A stretch of DNA of 64,000 nt from Tamarix chinensis (GCA_030549775.1 CM060175.1:96463470-96527469), one strand, 5' to 3'; counted from the stretch's first letter, positions 47,334 to 60,589 are shown. Numbers and translations: made by a program. Notes: generated by a model from the letters alone, not told the origin.

Positions 47334-49640
47334 TGTAATACCTCTATTTTTACTATTAAAATTTTTAATTTACATACGCATAATCTCAAAAATATCATGT
47401 GTTATGACTATATTCAACATAAGTTTGGTCTCTCTATCCTTTTTTTATGTCAAGTAGTAAAGCTAAAACATTTCAACTTAAATCAAATAACAATGGAAAT
47501 AATAGGTAACAATATAAATACTGAATTACAGATAATACAACCTTCATACAACAAATATTGAACAAAGTACAACTAGGGATACAAGAGTCCAAAAGAATAA
47601 GCGATGACAAAAACTACACTTAATGGTACAAGAGTAGTTAGTCCTAACTCTTATTCCCAAAGGCCCATTCCTCTAAAAAAATAGCATCCTAATGATTCGC
47701 TCTAGGCTTATAAATCTCATGCCACTCCATGGCTTAGTCATAATCATTTAAAATTGTAGCATTAATATGCTTTTCTTAGATTGATTAAATAATGACAAAT
47801 CTAAAGAGGTAGCATGTTCACATTTTTAATCAATCATGCAAAAGCAAGAATCATGCAAAAACATATAATAATAACAATTAGGGACATTTAAGATTCCGCA
47901 ACTCAACATATGATAACAATTGTTGATGGACTAACAAGGGTTCAAACCCAAGATGATTCCAACATAATCTCAAACACTTATGAAGCCAAACACTAATCAA
48001 ATTATTCAAAAGATATCATGGTGATTTTCTAATCCAATTCAAATCAATTGAATTCAAACATTGAGAGGAATAAAATTTCATAATCTAAATCAAAGGTTGT
48101 CAAAGATAAATAAAAAATTAAACCACTAACCTCCAATATAACAAGTTAAGAAAGTCACATGACATAAAGTCATGTTAATACAACCTTAGCACCCAAGTGT
48201 TTAAGTCCATGTATCCTTTATAGGATTTGTGAATCCCTAAGAGAATAAATAGACCCTTTGACCTGAATGTCCAACTATGCACTTAGGGGTCTATTCTAAC
48301 ACATGATATCCCTTTCTAAATTCAAGTCTTTTACTTTAAATGATTAATTCTTTATTTAATGTGCAATTATTAGTCTACAAGGGATACTGAGATTCACAAG
48401 AACAATCAATCAAATTAACCATCCTACCAATTTAAAGGACCACAAGGGTCACAACAAAATAAAGCCACATAAGGCTTAGGGTTGCACATTACACCATAGT
48501 CTGAACACTTAATTAAATCAAATTAATTTAATCCTTTTCAACCTTTGATTTTCCAAGTTCAACACTGAAGGTAAACTAAGACTAATCTAAACCAATTATT
48601 CCATACCGGGCACATTTATCCATAAAAGGCTAAAATGCCCTCAAACCCTATTTATATCAAATTCAACTATTTTGATATCAAACATTCATATCACTCAACA
48701 ACACTAATGTTAAGAAAAAATATCATTAAAAGATTACTTTATCATATAAATAATTAAATTATGGAAAAATATTAAAAATAACAAGAGACTATTTTACCCC
48801 TATATATATATTAGGCATACATAACACATAAACCCTACTCATGCATATCTAGCATACCATAATTTTTATCTTTAACATATAGAATAAACCATGATACATT
48901 TTTGACTTTCATGATGATAAAATAACATGACATGCATAAAATTACATCTTTACCCCTTGGGGCACACTAATATTAAATCATCCATAAATAAACCTAAACA
49001 TGCTCATATCTTATTGTATTATATATTAAAATCTAAGTAAAATAACTAATGTATTCAATCGAATACATAACATGACTTGAAAATACCTTAGATGGATAAT
49101 TGTTCCCCCACCAAGAGTCCTACATACATGCCTTCACCGTTCATTACATGTATAAATTTACCTATTTAATTACCAATGATTACCTACAAGATAAATAAAT
49201 ATAAACATTCTCTTATACAATAATTAAAAATCATTAAATTTCTCATGCATATTCATATTTGATTTTATTACACATAACAGAACAAAAGTCACAAATTTCA
49301 TAATATAGAAAATCTAGCATGGGTCTAAGCCTAAAAATTCTAACATGCTTACACACATTATTCTACCACCTTAAGAGTTAGTTGGATTTACCTAGATCAA
49401 AGCTTAAACAAAAACACACAAAAGTACATTTTCTGAGGTAACCTTGAGATCTACTTGGGTTGAATTTGAAAAAAATTGCAAAGTAACAAGAATACAATAC
49501 AAAAATACATAAAACAACGAAAAAGATTCAGAAATATCAAAGAAAAGAAGGAATATACCCTTTGAACAAAAGGAGAAGAATAAGAGGGAGAAAAGGTACA
49601 TATATATATATATATATATTTATTTATTTATATAGCTTTG
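47334..49640. other. AT-rich DNA, possible further family copy at its start
   Basis: TGTAATACCTCTATTTTTACT at 47334 continues TATTAAAATTTTTAATTTAC, which resembles the end of unit B. Short motifs typical of the units' interior follow (GATTACC, TTACCCCTATAT). No second end was found. A TA-rich microsatellite lies at 49600-49630. No gene was seen. Confidence 0.35.
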
Positions 49641-51393
49641 GTATGTGCCTAGTCCCCCCCTCTAGGGTTCCATGTTATCTCCCTTGGCACATCACAAGAA
49701 GATTTCCTCTAGTCAAAAGCAGTTAAAATCTAAGAGATTTATGAGGGCAAGTTCGTTAGTTTTCGATGAAACACCAATGTCGCATATGGATCCAACAAGA
49801 ACCGATGTTGACGGAGAACCTAAACCCATGCAGAATCTTGATATTTTAATGTCATATGTAATTTGATTAAGGCCAACATTGAGGATGTAAGAGAATGGTG
49901 CGATACAGAGTTTCCTACACATGATCCTCCAAACTAAAATAATCTAATGCACCACCTTAGAAGGAAAAAATGGGTTGAATATTTTACATCATTTAGACGT
50001 ATGAACTATGTGTTAGCATAAGATGACAATGACTTTTAATCAAGATCAACACATGTCACTTATGTGCCACCCCTAATTAAAGACTGGAAAATCATCATAG
50101 GTTTGGAAAAAGATGATGTTGATCGGGAAATGGATGAATGGAAATTTTCCCTAGTTGGATATGTTTAGAGGGATTCTCCCTCATTTAATCTAATTCTAGG
50201 ATTTTCCAAATCCCAGTGGATGAAGGTTATGATGCCTAAGATCATCTATTACTATGATTTTTATTTTGCAAATTTAATTTAGCCATGGATTGTGATGTAA
50301 TATTCAATCAATACTAGATGTTCTTTGGGACACCTCACATTCTAAAATAGTGGAGATGCGGAATGATCATGGCTAAAGAGGAGTTATAGTTTGTGCCTCT
50401 CTAGATCAAGCTTTCTCATTTTCCTTTGGAGTATTGGTCTCCTAAGTCATTAGGTGTGATCAACAGTTATACGAGTATGCCTATATGCAAGGACGTTATT
50501 ACCTTGAGTAAGGATCAGGTAGCCTTCCATTGAGTCTTAGTTTAAGTGGATGCCAAGAAACCTCTTTATGACATGATCATGATAAGGGATCTTGTTGGTA
50601 CATTAATTACATAGGTTGTTGAGTTTAAATGGAAGACCACCTTTTGTATCTTATGTCAATCTCCCTCCCATGATGAAAAGTCTAGTCCTAAGTTCCACAA
50701 GAAGCTAACCATGAATATTTGAGCTCCTCGAGAGTGGTTGGTGTTTCATCATAGGCATACTTCTAAGTAGCCTTTGTTTTTAGAGAAGGTCGTTGTTGAT
50801 ACCCATAAAGTATTACACAGTGCTCCTGTTGCAGCATGTTCTTCCTCTATTTTGTAAGGTGTGTAAGCTACATCTAGTAATAACATGTCTCCTCAAGCTC
50901 GAGTTAATACTTGAGAAAATGGAGGGAACTAGTTCCATCTCCTACATGTGGATGGTGCACATGGAATCTTGGGTTAATAGGTAAACTTGGGAGGGTATTT
51001 TGATCATGACCCAATATTACATGTTGGCTAGTTGAAACATTTAAAGCCTTAATAATCCATCAAAATATAGGGAGGTTATAGGATGGATTAGTAGTCATAG
51101 ACACTACCTCATTAGATTGTTAGAAACAAGAGTGAAGGTAAATAAGTTTGATTATGTTAAAAAAAAAATATAGCTAGCAAGTGGCGGTGTTTAAATAATT
51201 ATCATTCCCATCAAATTGGGTATATATAGGTTCTTTGGGACCCCATGTTATGGTATGTAAGATTACTTAAAGTTTGCAATCAGGGCATCCTTTGTGATGT
51301 GTAAGATATAAATGGAGGTAATCAGTTTTTCTTGAGATTTATTTATACCTTTAATACCGGAAAGTCTAGGAGACCTTTATGGAGATGCCTAAC
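49640..51393 (+). pseudogene. Decayed L1-type LINE: ORF1 (DUF4283) and start of ORF2
   Basis: Pieces of one coding sequence survive between stops and shifts. ORF1: VPPLIKDWKIIIGLEKDDVD and EMDEWKFSLVGYV (near 50067-50169). Then come IKLSHFPLEYWSPKSLGVIN and SYTSMPICKDV (from about 50404), VDAKKPLYDMIMIRDLVGTL, and WKTTFCILCQSPSHDEKS, which is a CX2CX4H-type knuckle missing its last cysteine. This order is that of DUF4283/zinc-knuckle ORF1 proteins of plant LINEs. ORF2: SLNNPSKYREVIGWISSH, then IRLLETRVKVNKFDYV (51030-51160), the opening of the endonuclease domain, and LWDP/FIYTFNTGKSRRPLWRCL-like remains to 51390. The element stops at an LTR-like start at 51394. Confidence 0.75.
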
Positions 51394-53134
51394 TGTAATG
51401 CCCCATCCTAAAATCCTTCAAATTATATTTATAATAATGATATTATGAAATAAATTAGTTTTAAATTTGAATAAAAATATAAATTTTAGGCCCACCAATC
51501 GATTAGTTTCTCTAACCAATTGACCAATACATTCAAGAACTAGCAATTTTATTCCTAACAAACTAGTTGACTAGTTTGATCAAACTGATTTACTGGTTGT
51601 CCTGTGATTTTATATCCTTCTCTAATTTTTATTCGAACCTCCTTCCAATGTTTATGAAACTTTCTAATTAGAATAAATTTGTACTCGTAAGCATATTTTA
51701 ATGTGTTGAGATTATTTTTACATTATTTAGATCATGTTACGATTTTATTTAGCTAAAAATTCCCTCAAAAGTACTTTTGAGGCATTTATTAGCTTTTCTC
51801 TCTCTTTTAGCAGCCATTGTTATTTATTTAACTTTCTACACCTCTCCCTTGACATACTAACCCTCCACCATGCCTCTCCCTAGCTACACTCTACCTCCCT
51901 TATTTCATCATGTGTTTCTATTATACCTTGGTTGCCGACACTCAACTCAAGTCAAACTTCTCTCTCTCCCAATTGTGGATGTCAAACAACCCCCTCTATA
52001 CACTAGCATTGTTAACGAGCCGAGTCAGCTCACGAGATTTTTCGGTTTGGCTGGCTAAGAGCTCTACTTGGCTCGCTTATTTAGATTAATGAGCCTAAAA
52101 ATAAGGCTCGAACTCATTTACAGTACAAAATATCATGATCTCAACTCATTTACCAAAAATACTCACGAGCCAGCTTGTTAAATGCTTGGATTTATTTATA
52201 AATGAGCCAAGCTTGAGCTTTATTTTTAAGCTTTTTTATTAAATGAGTCGAGCCTAAGATCACCCAAGCTTAGCTCAACTTGGCTCATTAACAACCCTAA
52301 TATACACCCCATTCCTAATTCATTATCACTCATTACCATCTGCACTTGCTCACTCTCTCCTTTCCTTGTGAAAAAAGTTCCTAAGTAATGGGCATTTCTC
52401 CCCTTTTCTCCCTTCTCTTTTATGCTAGAAAACAGAGGCTTGCCTCTTGTTTCCTCATCCTTTGATCAAATTCCTATTTCTTCTCCTAATCTTAGCTTTA
52501 ACTATCCCTTTTTACTCTTAAGTAATAAAGGATTAAGATTTTGAGAAATGTTGAAGATCTAAGCTTCATTCTTCTTTGGAATTATATTTTGGGAAAAGGG
52601 TGAGCTATGGCATTTTCTTCTTATTTGATTCTTGATAAATAGCTATCAAGTTAGGAATATTTTGTGCTAGAAAAATTAATTAGAGGTAAGGCAAACTTAT
52701 CTATAAAATGAATAAGGTCTTTTATTATTTGTTGTGGCTTTATGTTATTGGTATATTTCTATATTATGTATCAATTGATTTAATTATTGGGTTTGAGCAT
52801 GTAGTAAAGTTTTCATCTTTGAATTTGTAAGCATGTTTCAAGTTTTTTGTTATTACACATGATTTTGGTAATTTTGAGCATGATTTTGTTAAGTTTTGTT
52901 TATGCCATGTACCCATGTGAATCTATCTGTGTAATATATATATATTATGGTTTTTATGATATAGAAGTATGCTATGATTAATATGGTAAATTTGGGTAAA
53001 TTTTGATAACTGGACCATAGGTTTGGGTGTGGTTTTGCTCAGATTAGTCAATTAGTTTGTTGGATTGATCAACTGGTTGTGTGAACAGTCACTCGATTTA
53101 GAATTTTGGATTAGCCGATTGCAAGAACTATCAA
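51394..53134. repeat. Probable LTR or leader of another gypsy element
   Basis: TGTAATGCCCCATCCTAAAA at 51394 cuts off the LINE sharply and is a typical start of Del/Tekay-like LTRs. The sequence has no open frame and ends where a copia LTR begins (53135). A fold-back element lies within it. No second LTR, primer site or target duplication was found. Confidence 0.4.
52005..52299. mobile_element. Fold-back (MITE-like) element rich in GAGCC motifs
   Basis: The left tip TTGTTAACGAGCCGAGTCAG and the reverse complement of the right tip TTGTTAATGAGCCAAGTTGA match. The arms continue with AGCTCACGAG / GAGCTAAGC motifs. It is about 295 bp and non-coding. This GAGCC-rich fold-back style is common in plants. 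The target duplication was not resolved. Confidence 0.6.
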
Positions 53135-53694
53135 TGTAGGGAAAAAATCACAATACATGTGAATTCCTAGGATCTAACATCACATGCAATTAGGAAATTA
53201 CAATATCTAATTGAGAGAAAAATCTGAGCACAACAACAATTGGGGAAACAACGCTGATATTTACTGCATTCAATGCCAATGATTACAAGGAGAATCAAAT
53301 AATCCTCACAATATCACTCATTACACAATTCTCTCAAATCCATAAGAGAATTCAGGAAGAGAAGGTTTGGACAGATTCTGCAGCGAACCAACCATTGTTA
53401 GGGTTTCATACATATCTATTTATAAAAGTATATAACTGACATAGGTGAACGGTAGAAAATAGGAAAAAAATATAGTTTATGTTAATAAACACGGGCCCCA
53501 TGTTTTTTACATAACTCTTGACTTTGTCCAAAAATCTACAGGACCAAATGTACCCATAAAGACAAGTTGTGTTTCACAAACATGGGGCCCTCGTGTTTTA
53601 TCTCTTGTTTCCTTTTGGCTCCAAACTTATCCAAACACATGTATGCAATAATCTATACTAGACTACACATATAAATACAAGTCATGATCTTACA
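53135..53694 (-). repeat. Ty1/copia 3' LTR, 560 bp
   Basis: On the minus strand it starts TGTAAGATCATGACTTG and ends TTTTTTCCCTACA, giving TGTA/TACA tips. Immediately before it on that strand lies a purine tract AAGGTGGAGAT (about 53705-53695), the usual copia polypurine tract. The LTR is non-coding. No partner 5' LTR was found. Confidence 0.8.
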
Positions 53695-53711
53695 ATCTCC
53701 ACCTTGATATA

Positions 53712-55018
53712 GTAGTTGTAGCAATAAGCAAAAAGATCATAAAAGATCATCATAAACCCGTGGGTCCAAAGAACGTACCATGGCATATGAACATGAGCAA
53801 GCAATGGCTCCTCCAGCACACACAATGGATCAACCTTAAAAGCAACTCTTTATATCATCCTAGCCTCATAAACTAACATTCCAAGCCACACATCATTATC
53901 AGATCCAATCATAGCCAATCACAACCTTAGAACCTCTAAGGTTGAACACTAGCACACTAGTGTCCTTCTAATCATCAGGACCATAACTAAGATTAGAGTA
54001 ACCTTTCAATAAAATAATAGACAACACAAACTCAATACAAGCCAATGTTGTATGCAACAAGTACCTCATAATTCACACCACACCTAACCAAGGTGTCTTC
54101 AAGGGACTCACCACACACATGCTCACACCATGAGCAATAAAAAGGTTGGTACTAATCACATCATACATCAAGCACCTCACAGATACAGAGTATGAACCAG
54201 TGACTAAGCAAGCCACCACAACCTCTTTAGATTTAGGCATATCCAAATTATTTTTCTTGTTCTCCTTAGACATTTCCTTTATTATGACAAGCATATCATA
54301 AACACGCACACAAAGAATAACTAGTGAAGCATCACATACCAATATCTGAGTCCACCAAAGAGACCACATCTCTTCATCAACAACAACAAAATACCATAAG
54401 GTAGAATCAACACCCAAAATAACCTTTGAGTCTAATACTACCTCTAGCATACCAATAATACTATTGGTAGTATACAGTGCATAACAGGATCTACCTAAAG
54501 CAATGCCCACTTGCTCCACCTACTATCTAGATTCCTTCTCACTAGAAAATATGTACAACCTATACCAACAACAACCACTACCTCGTCCGAAGCACCTATT
54601 AGACTTACTTGATCCAACTTCTTGTCAAGAAGAAATCAAACTCGTAGAAGGTAACAGATTTAGATGTTACTGGGCCACTCAACAAGGATGTACAAATCAT
54701 GCCAATAACATTCCTATGTTCTAGTTGCATCACCCCAAGACCAGTAATATTTGAGTTACACACTCTCAATATCACCCTAACTTCATCCTCTATAGTTGTG
54801 TCAACAAGCTCATACAATGTCCCGACCTTCTTGCTAACAATTGCCACCACAACCCCTTTATCAACCTTCAATGTGCCACTCTCAATGACACACCTATAAC
54901 CTTTGATATCCAAGGAACACAGCGAAATCAAGCTCTTGGTCATTTTAGGAATATGATGAACATTAGATAGTGTTTTGACCACACCATCATGCATCCTCAC
55001 CTTCACAATCCCAATCAT
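53712..55018 (-). pseudogene. Ty1/copia polyprotein fragments
   Basis: The upstream frame (55018-54605) reads IGIVKVRMHDGVVKTLSNVH, then HIPKMTKSLISLCSLDIKGY and GTLYELVDTT, the end of copia protease and the gag-pre-integrase region. The lower frame (54519-54073) holds ILCVRVYDMLVIIKEMSKEN, where the RT box YVDDM has become VRVYDM. It is followed by SVRCLMYDVISTNLFIAHGVS, a decayed copy of the GSLMYA..CTRPDIAHAV region. Integrase and much of RT are missing. With the LTR at 53135-53694 it is the 3' half of a dead element, joined at about 55019 to a gypsy gag. Confidence 0.78.
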
Positions 55019-55690
55019 GCTTTAAACTTTTTAAAACAAAGCATCAATTTTAAAGGATATATGATCTAAGGCTTCGATGATATAACTTCCACCTTCTGAT
55101 GTTTGAACATGCTCTCTTTCCCATTGATAATGATTCTCAGCCATGTCTTCAATGAGAGTTAAGCCTCATCTATTTTTTTTTGTCCACCAAAGTTCCTCCT
55201 GTAGCAACATCAATATTCATCCGAGTGTTGTAGGTAAGCTCGTTGTAGAAGGTGTGAACAATAAGTCGCTTTCTAATCTATGGTGAGGGAAAATCCTCAA
55301 TAATTCCTTGTAGTGGTCCCAAGCTTCATAAAGTGGTTATCCTTCTACAAATCTTGTGATTTGGTTTCTCATATGTGTTGTTTTACTCAGGGAAAAATAC
55401 TTTACTAGAAACACCCTAGATAACTGATCCCAAGTAGTGATGGAACTAGTTTGCAATGAATGCAACCAATCCCTAGCCTTTTCCTTTAGAGAAAATGGAA
55501 ATAATATGAATCAATTAGTATCACTGGTCACACCATTAAGATTCAAGGTGTAGGAATACTCCAAGAAAATTTATAGGTGGAGGTTCAGGTCTTCAGTAGG
55601 ACCTCCTCCAAAATGATTATGCTAAACCATAGAGAAAAGTGATTGTTTAAACTCAAAGTTATTAGCTTCAATAGTGAGCCTTGTAATGCT
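55019..55690 (-). pseudogene. Athila/Tat-type gypsy gag, with stops and a frameshift
   Basis: The minus strand gives ITRLTIEANNFEFKQSLFSM, HNHFGGGPTEDLNLHL, FPFSLKEKARDWLHSLQTSS, ITTWDQLSRVFLVKYFSLSK and TTHMRNQITRF. It continues with PLYEAWDHYKELLRIFPHH and, one frame over, HTFYNELTYNTRMNIDVATG. This is the capsid region typical of Athila and Tat elements. At least four stops and one frameshift (near 55270) disable it. It ends in ISFKIDALF where the copia piece begins. Confidence 0.85.
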
Positions 55691-55954
55691 CAAGTGCGTA
55701 TCTTGACTATTTAGGTAAGTGAAACATTCAAAAAGCTTATTTTAATTACCCATCGTATCTTATTATTTGTTCCTTTACTCCCTTATATACCTTTATATGT
55801 ATACAACAATCAACCATAGTTCAGGATCATTCTTGTCGTATAATTTTTGTTGATGCCCTTGCATAAAAGAAGGTCACAAGCAAAGAAAATAAAATAATAA
55901 AAAGTCAAGCATGTCCTAGCCTAATTACATAAACAATCAATATTAACACCGTTA

Positions 55955-55973
55955 TCCCCACGAATAGCACCAA
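55955..55973 (-). promoter_or_regulatory. Degraded primer-binding site of the Athila/Tat-type element
   Basis: Right after the LTR end (TCTCTATCA) the minus strand reads TTTTGGTGCTATTCGTGGGGA. It resembles the TGGCGCCGTTGCCGGGGA site (tRNA-Asp) common in this group, with several changes. Confidence 0.55.
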
Positions 55974-55978
55974 AATTT

Positions 55979-57368
55979 TGATAGAGAGTCCAAAAGTGTA
56001 TATATTTATTGTAGTTATTAAGGTTGATCCCAAAAAAGACTAGGGGCTTATTACCAAAATTTATTTTCAACTAGCTAAACCAATAAGTAAGGTAAAAGAA
56101 TTTTTTTTAAGATTAAATAATAATAAAAAATAAAATAACTAATCGAGTGGAATTTAATATAATAAAGGGCAATGATTAGGTTTTTACCACAACTTTGATA
56201 CTCAATGATGAAATATTATAGCTCTTAGTGTTAGTTTAAACTAAAAAGGGTAAATTAGCCTAAATTAATCTAAAACCTCTTTCAAGGTCTAAATATTGTG
56301 CCTAATTAAGCTCAAGTACCTACTTTCATGGAATTAAGATTAAATTAAATCTATTAAACTTCTTGGTAGTCTAATATAATCCCCAAGGAATCTTGCCTAC
56401 TACTTCGTGGTTTGAATTTCCTGCTAAATTTCTAGAGGTGCTGTATTTATTTTCACCTTTTGGTCCTTTAATTAATTACATATGATTGCTAATGTGGTAA
56501 TCAGGTGTGTCAATAAAGTTCAATCATAAGAAATTAAGTTTAAAGATTCAAACATTTACTAAGAACGTATACTAATTCATCGTCAATTACCAAAAAGTTG
56601 GGTTCTTTTTCAATCCCGGTCAAAGAATCTACTCACACATGATTGATAATAAATAATACATCAAATAAATATGTGATTCAATAATAGGAAGAAATTAATT
56701 AAAAAGAATAAAGAAAGAACCAATATTTTGATTAAAATTTGCAAGGTAGAGAGTTGCAATCCAATCTTGCATAAGAAATCTTTTATTTTCCTTCAATACT
56801 TGAGTTCTAGATATAGGTATTAATTAGCAGCTAAGAGAAAGCTAAGAGAATCCTATAAAACTTAAGCTAAAATACATATATATAGACCTTAAAAATATGA
56901 AAAAAAAAAGATTTCTTGTTAATGTTGTAACTAAACCATAGGTGTAGTGTGTGTTGTCTTACTTAAGTCATGCTCATTTAGACAGTCTTTAGTATTCTAG
57001 CTGTAAAAAGAATTTTTTTTGTTCAACCTCAAATTGACATGATTCAAGTTGAGTTGTAAATATATTAAATAGACCTACAACTTTGTTCTTTTAAAATTTT
57101 TTAATATTCACATTGAATCATGGTTGAAATTTTAGTTATTTATATACATACATCCATTTTCTTCTCGAACCATGCATTCTAAATCTCATTGTAGCTCCAA
57201 AATTTTATTTAACTTCCAACAATCATTGAGTATTTCAATCATGATCCAAGACCTACACATAAGAATACGAACTAAAGTATTATTCTCAATCTAAACAAAA
57301 TATGTATCAAACACCCATAAATCATGATTGAAATACACTAAGATAATGTATATTTTACATGTTTATCA
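55979..57368 (-). repeat. 5' LTR of the Athila/Tat-type element, 1,390 bp
   Basis: On the minus strand it starts TGATAAACATGTAAAATATA and ends GGACTCTCTATCA, with TGATA/TATCA tips. Gag and the primer site lie just downstream on the same strand, which sets the order LTR, primer site, gag. The other LTR is outside the recognisable part. Confidence 0.75.
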
Positions 57369-58110
57369 GTCTTCACCTCCATTTTTCTCTAAATTCAAAC
57401 CGCCATAAATATAAGGTTTGAAAGGTGTTGGATATGAAGGCTTGGAAGTCACATTAGCCCTCTTCAAGTGCTTCTTGAATATCAAAGCCAAATTTACCAT
57501 TTCCTCTAAGGTATCATAAAGGCATACTGCAACCTTCTCTTTCAAAATTAAATTGATGTATATAATAAAACTTGCCCAAGTTTTCTCTTTCTTCTCTTAG
57601 ATTTCACAAATTAATGCCAAGTTCTTAATTTCTCATACATACTCTTCTACGCTTACAAACCCTTACTTAAGTGTAGTTAATTTAATGGATTTGTCTTGTT
57701 TCTAATCTTGTAGAACAAAATTTCTTTAAAGGTGTAAAAATTTCTTTAAAGGTGTTTCTTCATCTTATCACATGATTTGATCTTAGCCTTACCCTCTCTT
57801 TCCCTTACCTTCTTCAAATTCTCGAACCATACTCTTGAAAATTTATTAAGTTTACCAAATTAAATCTTTTTTCATCATCTATCTCTTTAAACTCAAAAAT
57901 TTCCCCATGGTTTGTTGCCAATCTAGATAAGCCTCATGATCCATATTCCCTTTGAAGGAAGATAAAATCTAAGTCCATTCTCTATAGCATCATAAGGCCA
58001 TTTAGAAATTGAATCATCATTCTTTTGTTTCCAATACTTTCTTTATCTTCATCATCAATTTAGTGGGTCATATATGGTGGTATGTGTTGTCCCCTTCATT
58101 GTGGCCTCCT
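57369..58110 (-). pseudogene. Second gypsy gag relic
   Basis: Fragments on the minus strand read AYLDWQQTMGKFLSLKR, SVEEYV.EIKNLALICEI, KEKVAVCLYDTLEEMVNLAL and IFKKHLKRANVTSKPSYPTP. The last part corresponds to the DIEEMVNLAIKIEKQIKKVR segment of the gag at 28010-28480, so a related element is likely. Many stops are present. The Athila-type LTR is joined to it at 57368. Confidence 0.7.
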
Positions 58111-59315
58111 TCTCATATATTGAAATAACCCAAAACCATAATTTAGAGAATTATGGCAAATAAGGATTTATTAGGGAAATTAATTAAATAAACTATTTGT
58201 ATTAAAATAAGAGGGAATTAATTAAGGAAAAGCTAGGAGAAATTAATAATAATTTAAATAGAAAATTTTGAGTATTTTTTCTAATTAAAATGGAATTTAG
58301 AAAAAATCTTTCAAAAACCCTAAATTAACCTAAAAAGAGAATTTAATTATTATTTTAATATTAATATTTTTAAATATCCCAAAATAACCAAAATATGTTA
58401 ATTAAGCCCAACCAACCTTTTTCCTTTTTCTTTTTTCCCTCTCTTCTTCCTTTTCTTTCCTTTTATTCTCTTCCTTCTTCCCTCTTTTTCTCCTTTCCCC
58501 CAACTTGGGCCGACCTGCCTTCGGCCCAATTCTTCCCCTTCCCCCTGTGCGGCTTAGTGTAACACCCCCAAAATTTTACACATTTTTTTATTTTTTTTAA
58601 ACAAAACTTATAAATTAAAAGCCGTAAAATCTAGGGATGATACCGCCACAGTTAGTACCAGACCGGTTCACTCCTACTGTTCCAGTACCAAGTGCTAAGG
58701 CTAAGAAAAACTACACATAACATTATTAAATAATCCAACTTCATGAAATGGAAATCAGAGTACGCATAAGTCTTTACATGATATGAAATACTAACTATTG
58801 TTTTTCAGGGAATAAAAATAATAATAATAATAAAATTGTTTCTGTAGGCTCAAACATAAGTAAAAGATAACACGAGTAATAATCTCAAAGGAAAGATCGA
58901 CCACGCCACTCCTAGGATATTAAATCCAGCCCAAACATCACTCGGCCCCACCTAATGTCCCAAAGACATCAGTAGCATGGAAATAAGCGTCTCCTACCTA
59001 CAACACATCAGACAGGCCTTCTACTCATGGGAATGAACAACACCCATGAAAAGAGTGATCAGTACGCTACGTACTGAGTAAGGTAACAGAGCACTAAGGT
59101 CAACACTTAAGCATATAAAATCATGCATGACAATAATCAACTTACACTTTCAAACCCACACAAATAGTACATAAGGTCATGAAGAAAATTATACACCTTA
59201 TAAATGATCAAGCCCACACACAAAGGCAAAGGTCCAACTTAATTATTTAATTAATCTCTTATCGGAAATCGATTTATGCCATGCTTGTTATCAAACCATG
59301 CAAGTACGGAAGCCC

Positions 59316-59672
59316 CCACTATTATAGCCGGTGGATCGGAGACAAGCAGGGCGCAATGCTCCTGCCCACTATTATTAGCCGGTGGATGGGTCACACATAG
59401 GGTATCATACCCTAACTACTATTTCTTACCGGTGGATCGGTTGGCCCCGGATCACATGGTGTTCCACTGTAAGTACTTAGTATCTGTTAAGTGTCTTAGC
59501 AACTGAGGTGTTTGGTTTATTGAGCTCAGAGTCCACCACTATTATAGCTGGTGGATCGAAGGCACATAGGGTATGATACCCTAACCACTATTATAGCCAG
59601 TGGATCGAAGACACATAGGACTACGCATCCTAACCACTATTTCTAACTGGTGGATTGATGGGACCCGGCTCA
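59316..59672. repeat. 2 x 3 palindrome array of unit D
   Basis: Units start at 59316, 59366 and about 59416, then at 59536, 59585 and 59634. Each has CCACTATTATAGCCGGTGGATCGG or a variant. The spacer keeps GTTCCACT, TTAGTATCTG and GTTTATTGAGCTC, matching the B and C spacers. Confidence 0.85.
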
Positions 59673-59789
59673 ATACTCTTCTACTTTACATAATTAGTGT
59701 CTTAAGTATTTTATTCAAAACTTTGCCCAGACATGCATGACTAACTCCTACTATTCTTATCCTCCAAACCCAAGTTGACTAGACCATAC

Positions 59790-60060
59790 CATGGAAACCA
59801 TCACCAACCCTAACTTCTATGTAAACCCTAACTCCCATGCATCCATTAATTCCACGTAAACCCTACTCCTATGCAAAACCCTACCTCCACCATGCAACCT
59901 TAATACCACCATGCCACCCTAAAACCACCATGCAAACCCTAAAACCTCCATGCAAACCTTAATACCACCATGCAAACTCTAATACCACCATGCAACCATT
60001 AATACCACCATGCATGCAAACATTAACTCCATGCCAACCCCCAATTCCATTCAAACATTA
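59790..60060. repeat. CATGCAAACCCTAA minisatellite of unit D
   Basis: About twelve units of 18-22 bp of the form CCACCATGCAAACCCTAATA occur in a row. A shorter version of the same motif occurs in B (about 16990-17080). Confidence 0.75.
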
Positions 60061-60589
60061 TGACACTCCCATCATATTTATACAAACTCATCAAGCATGT
60101 CTTATAGGCCACACCGTACAATAATATCACAACTTCAACATATGATACATATGCCACAAATAAATGTACGATCTTACCTTAACTCCATATCATGCTGCAC
60201 ATATGATAGATATACAAATACACATAAAATACATTATAATTCACATCACATGGCATGCATGGCATATAAGGCACATAATTACACAAACGGCCTTAGTACT
60301 CCCTTACCTAAAATGTCACCAGTCTTGGAGCACGCTCCTATACCTCTTGAGGGCTTTAATTGGGCTCACCTATTATCGAAAAAATACTAGAATTAGGTTC
60401 CCTCCTAAAAATACTATTATTTGCTAACTTATCCTAAGACTTGGCTTTTGATTAAAATAATAATATATTAAAATTAATTATACAAAATACTACTAAAAAT
60501 TCTAATAATAATATTAATGAACTTTAAAACGAGTGGTGATATAAGGGTTTCTACCCTTCACCAAAATAATACTCCTAATGATGATGATG

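Noticed and set aside
46953..47561. Plus-strand open frames of 67-127 codons around the TA repeat
   Set aside because: AT-rich low-complexity sequence giving I/Y/F-rich peptides. It overlaps the end of unit H and has no domain.
54503..54899. Plus-strand open frames of 66-73 codons
   Set aside because: Antisense shadows of the copia fragments on the minus strand.
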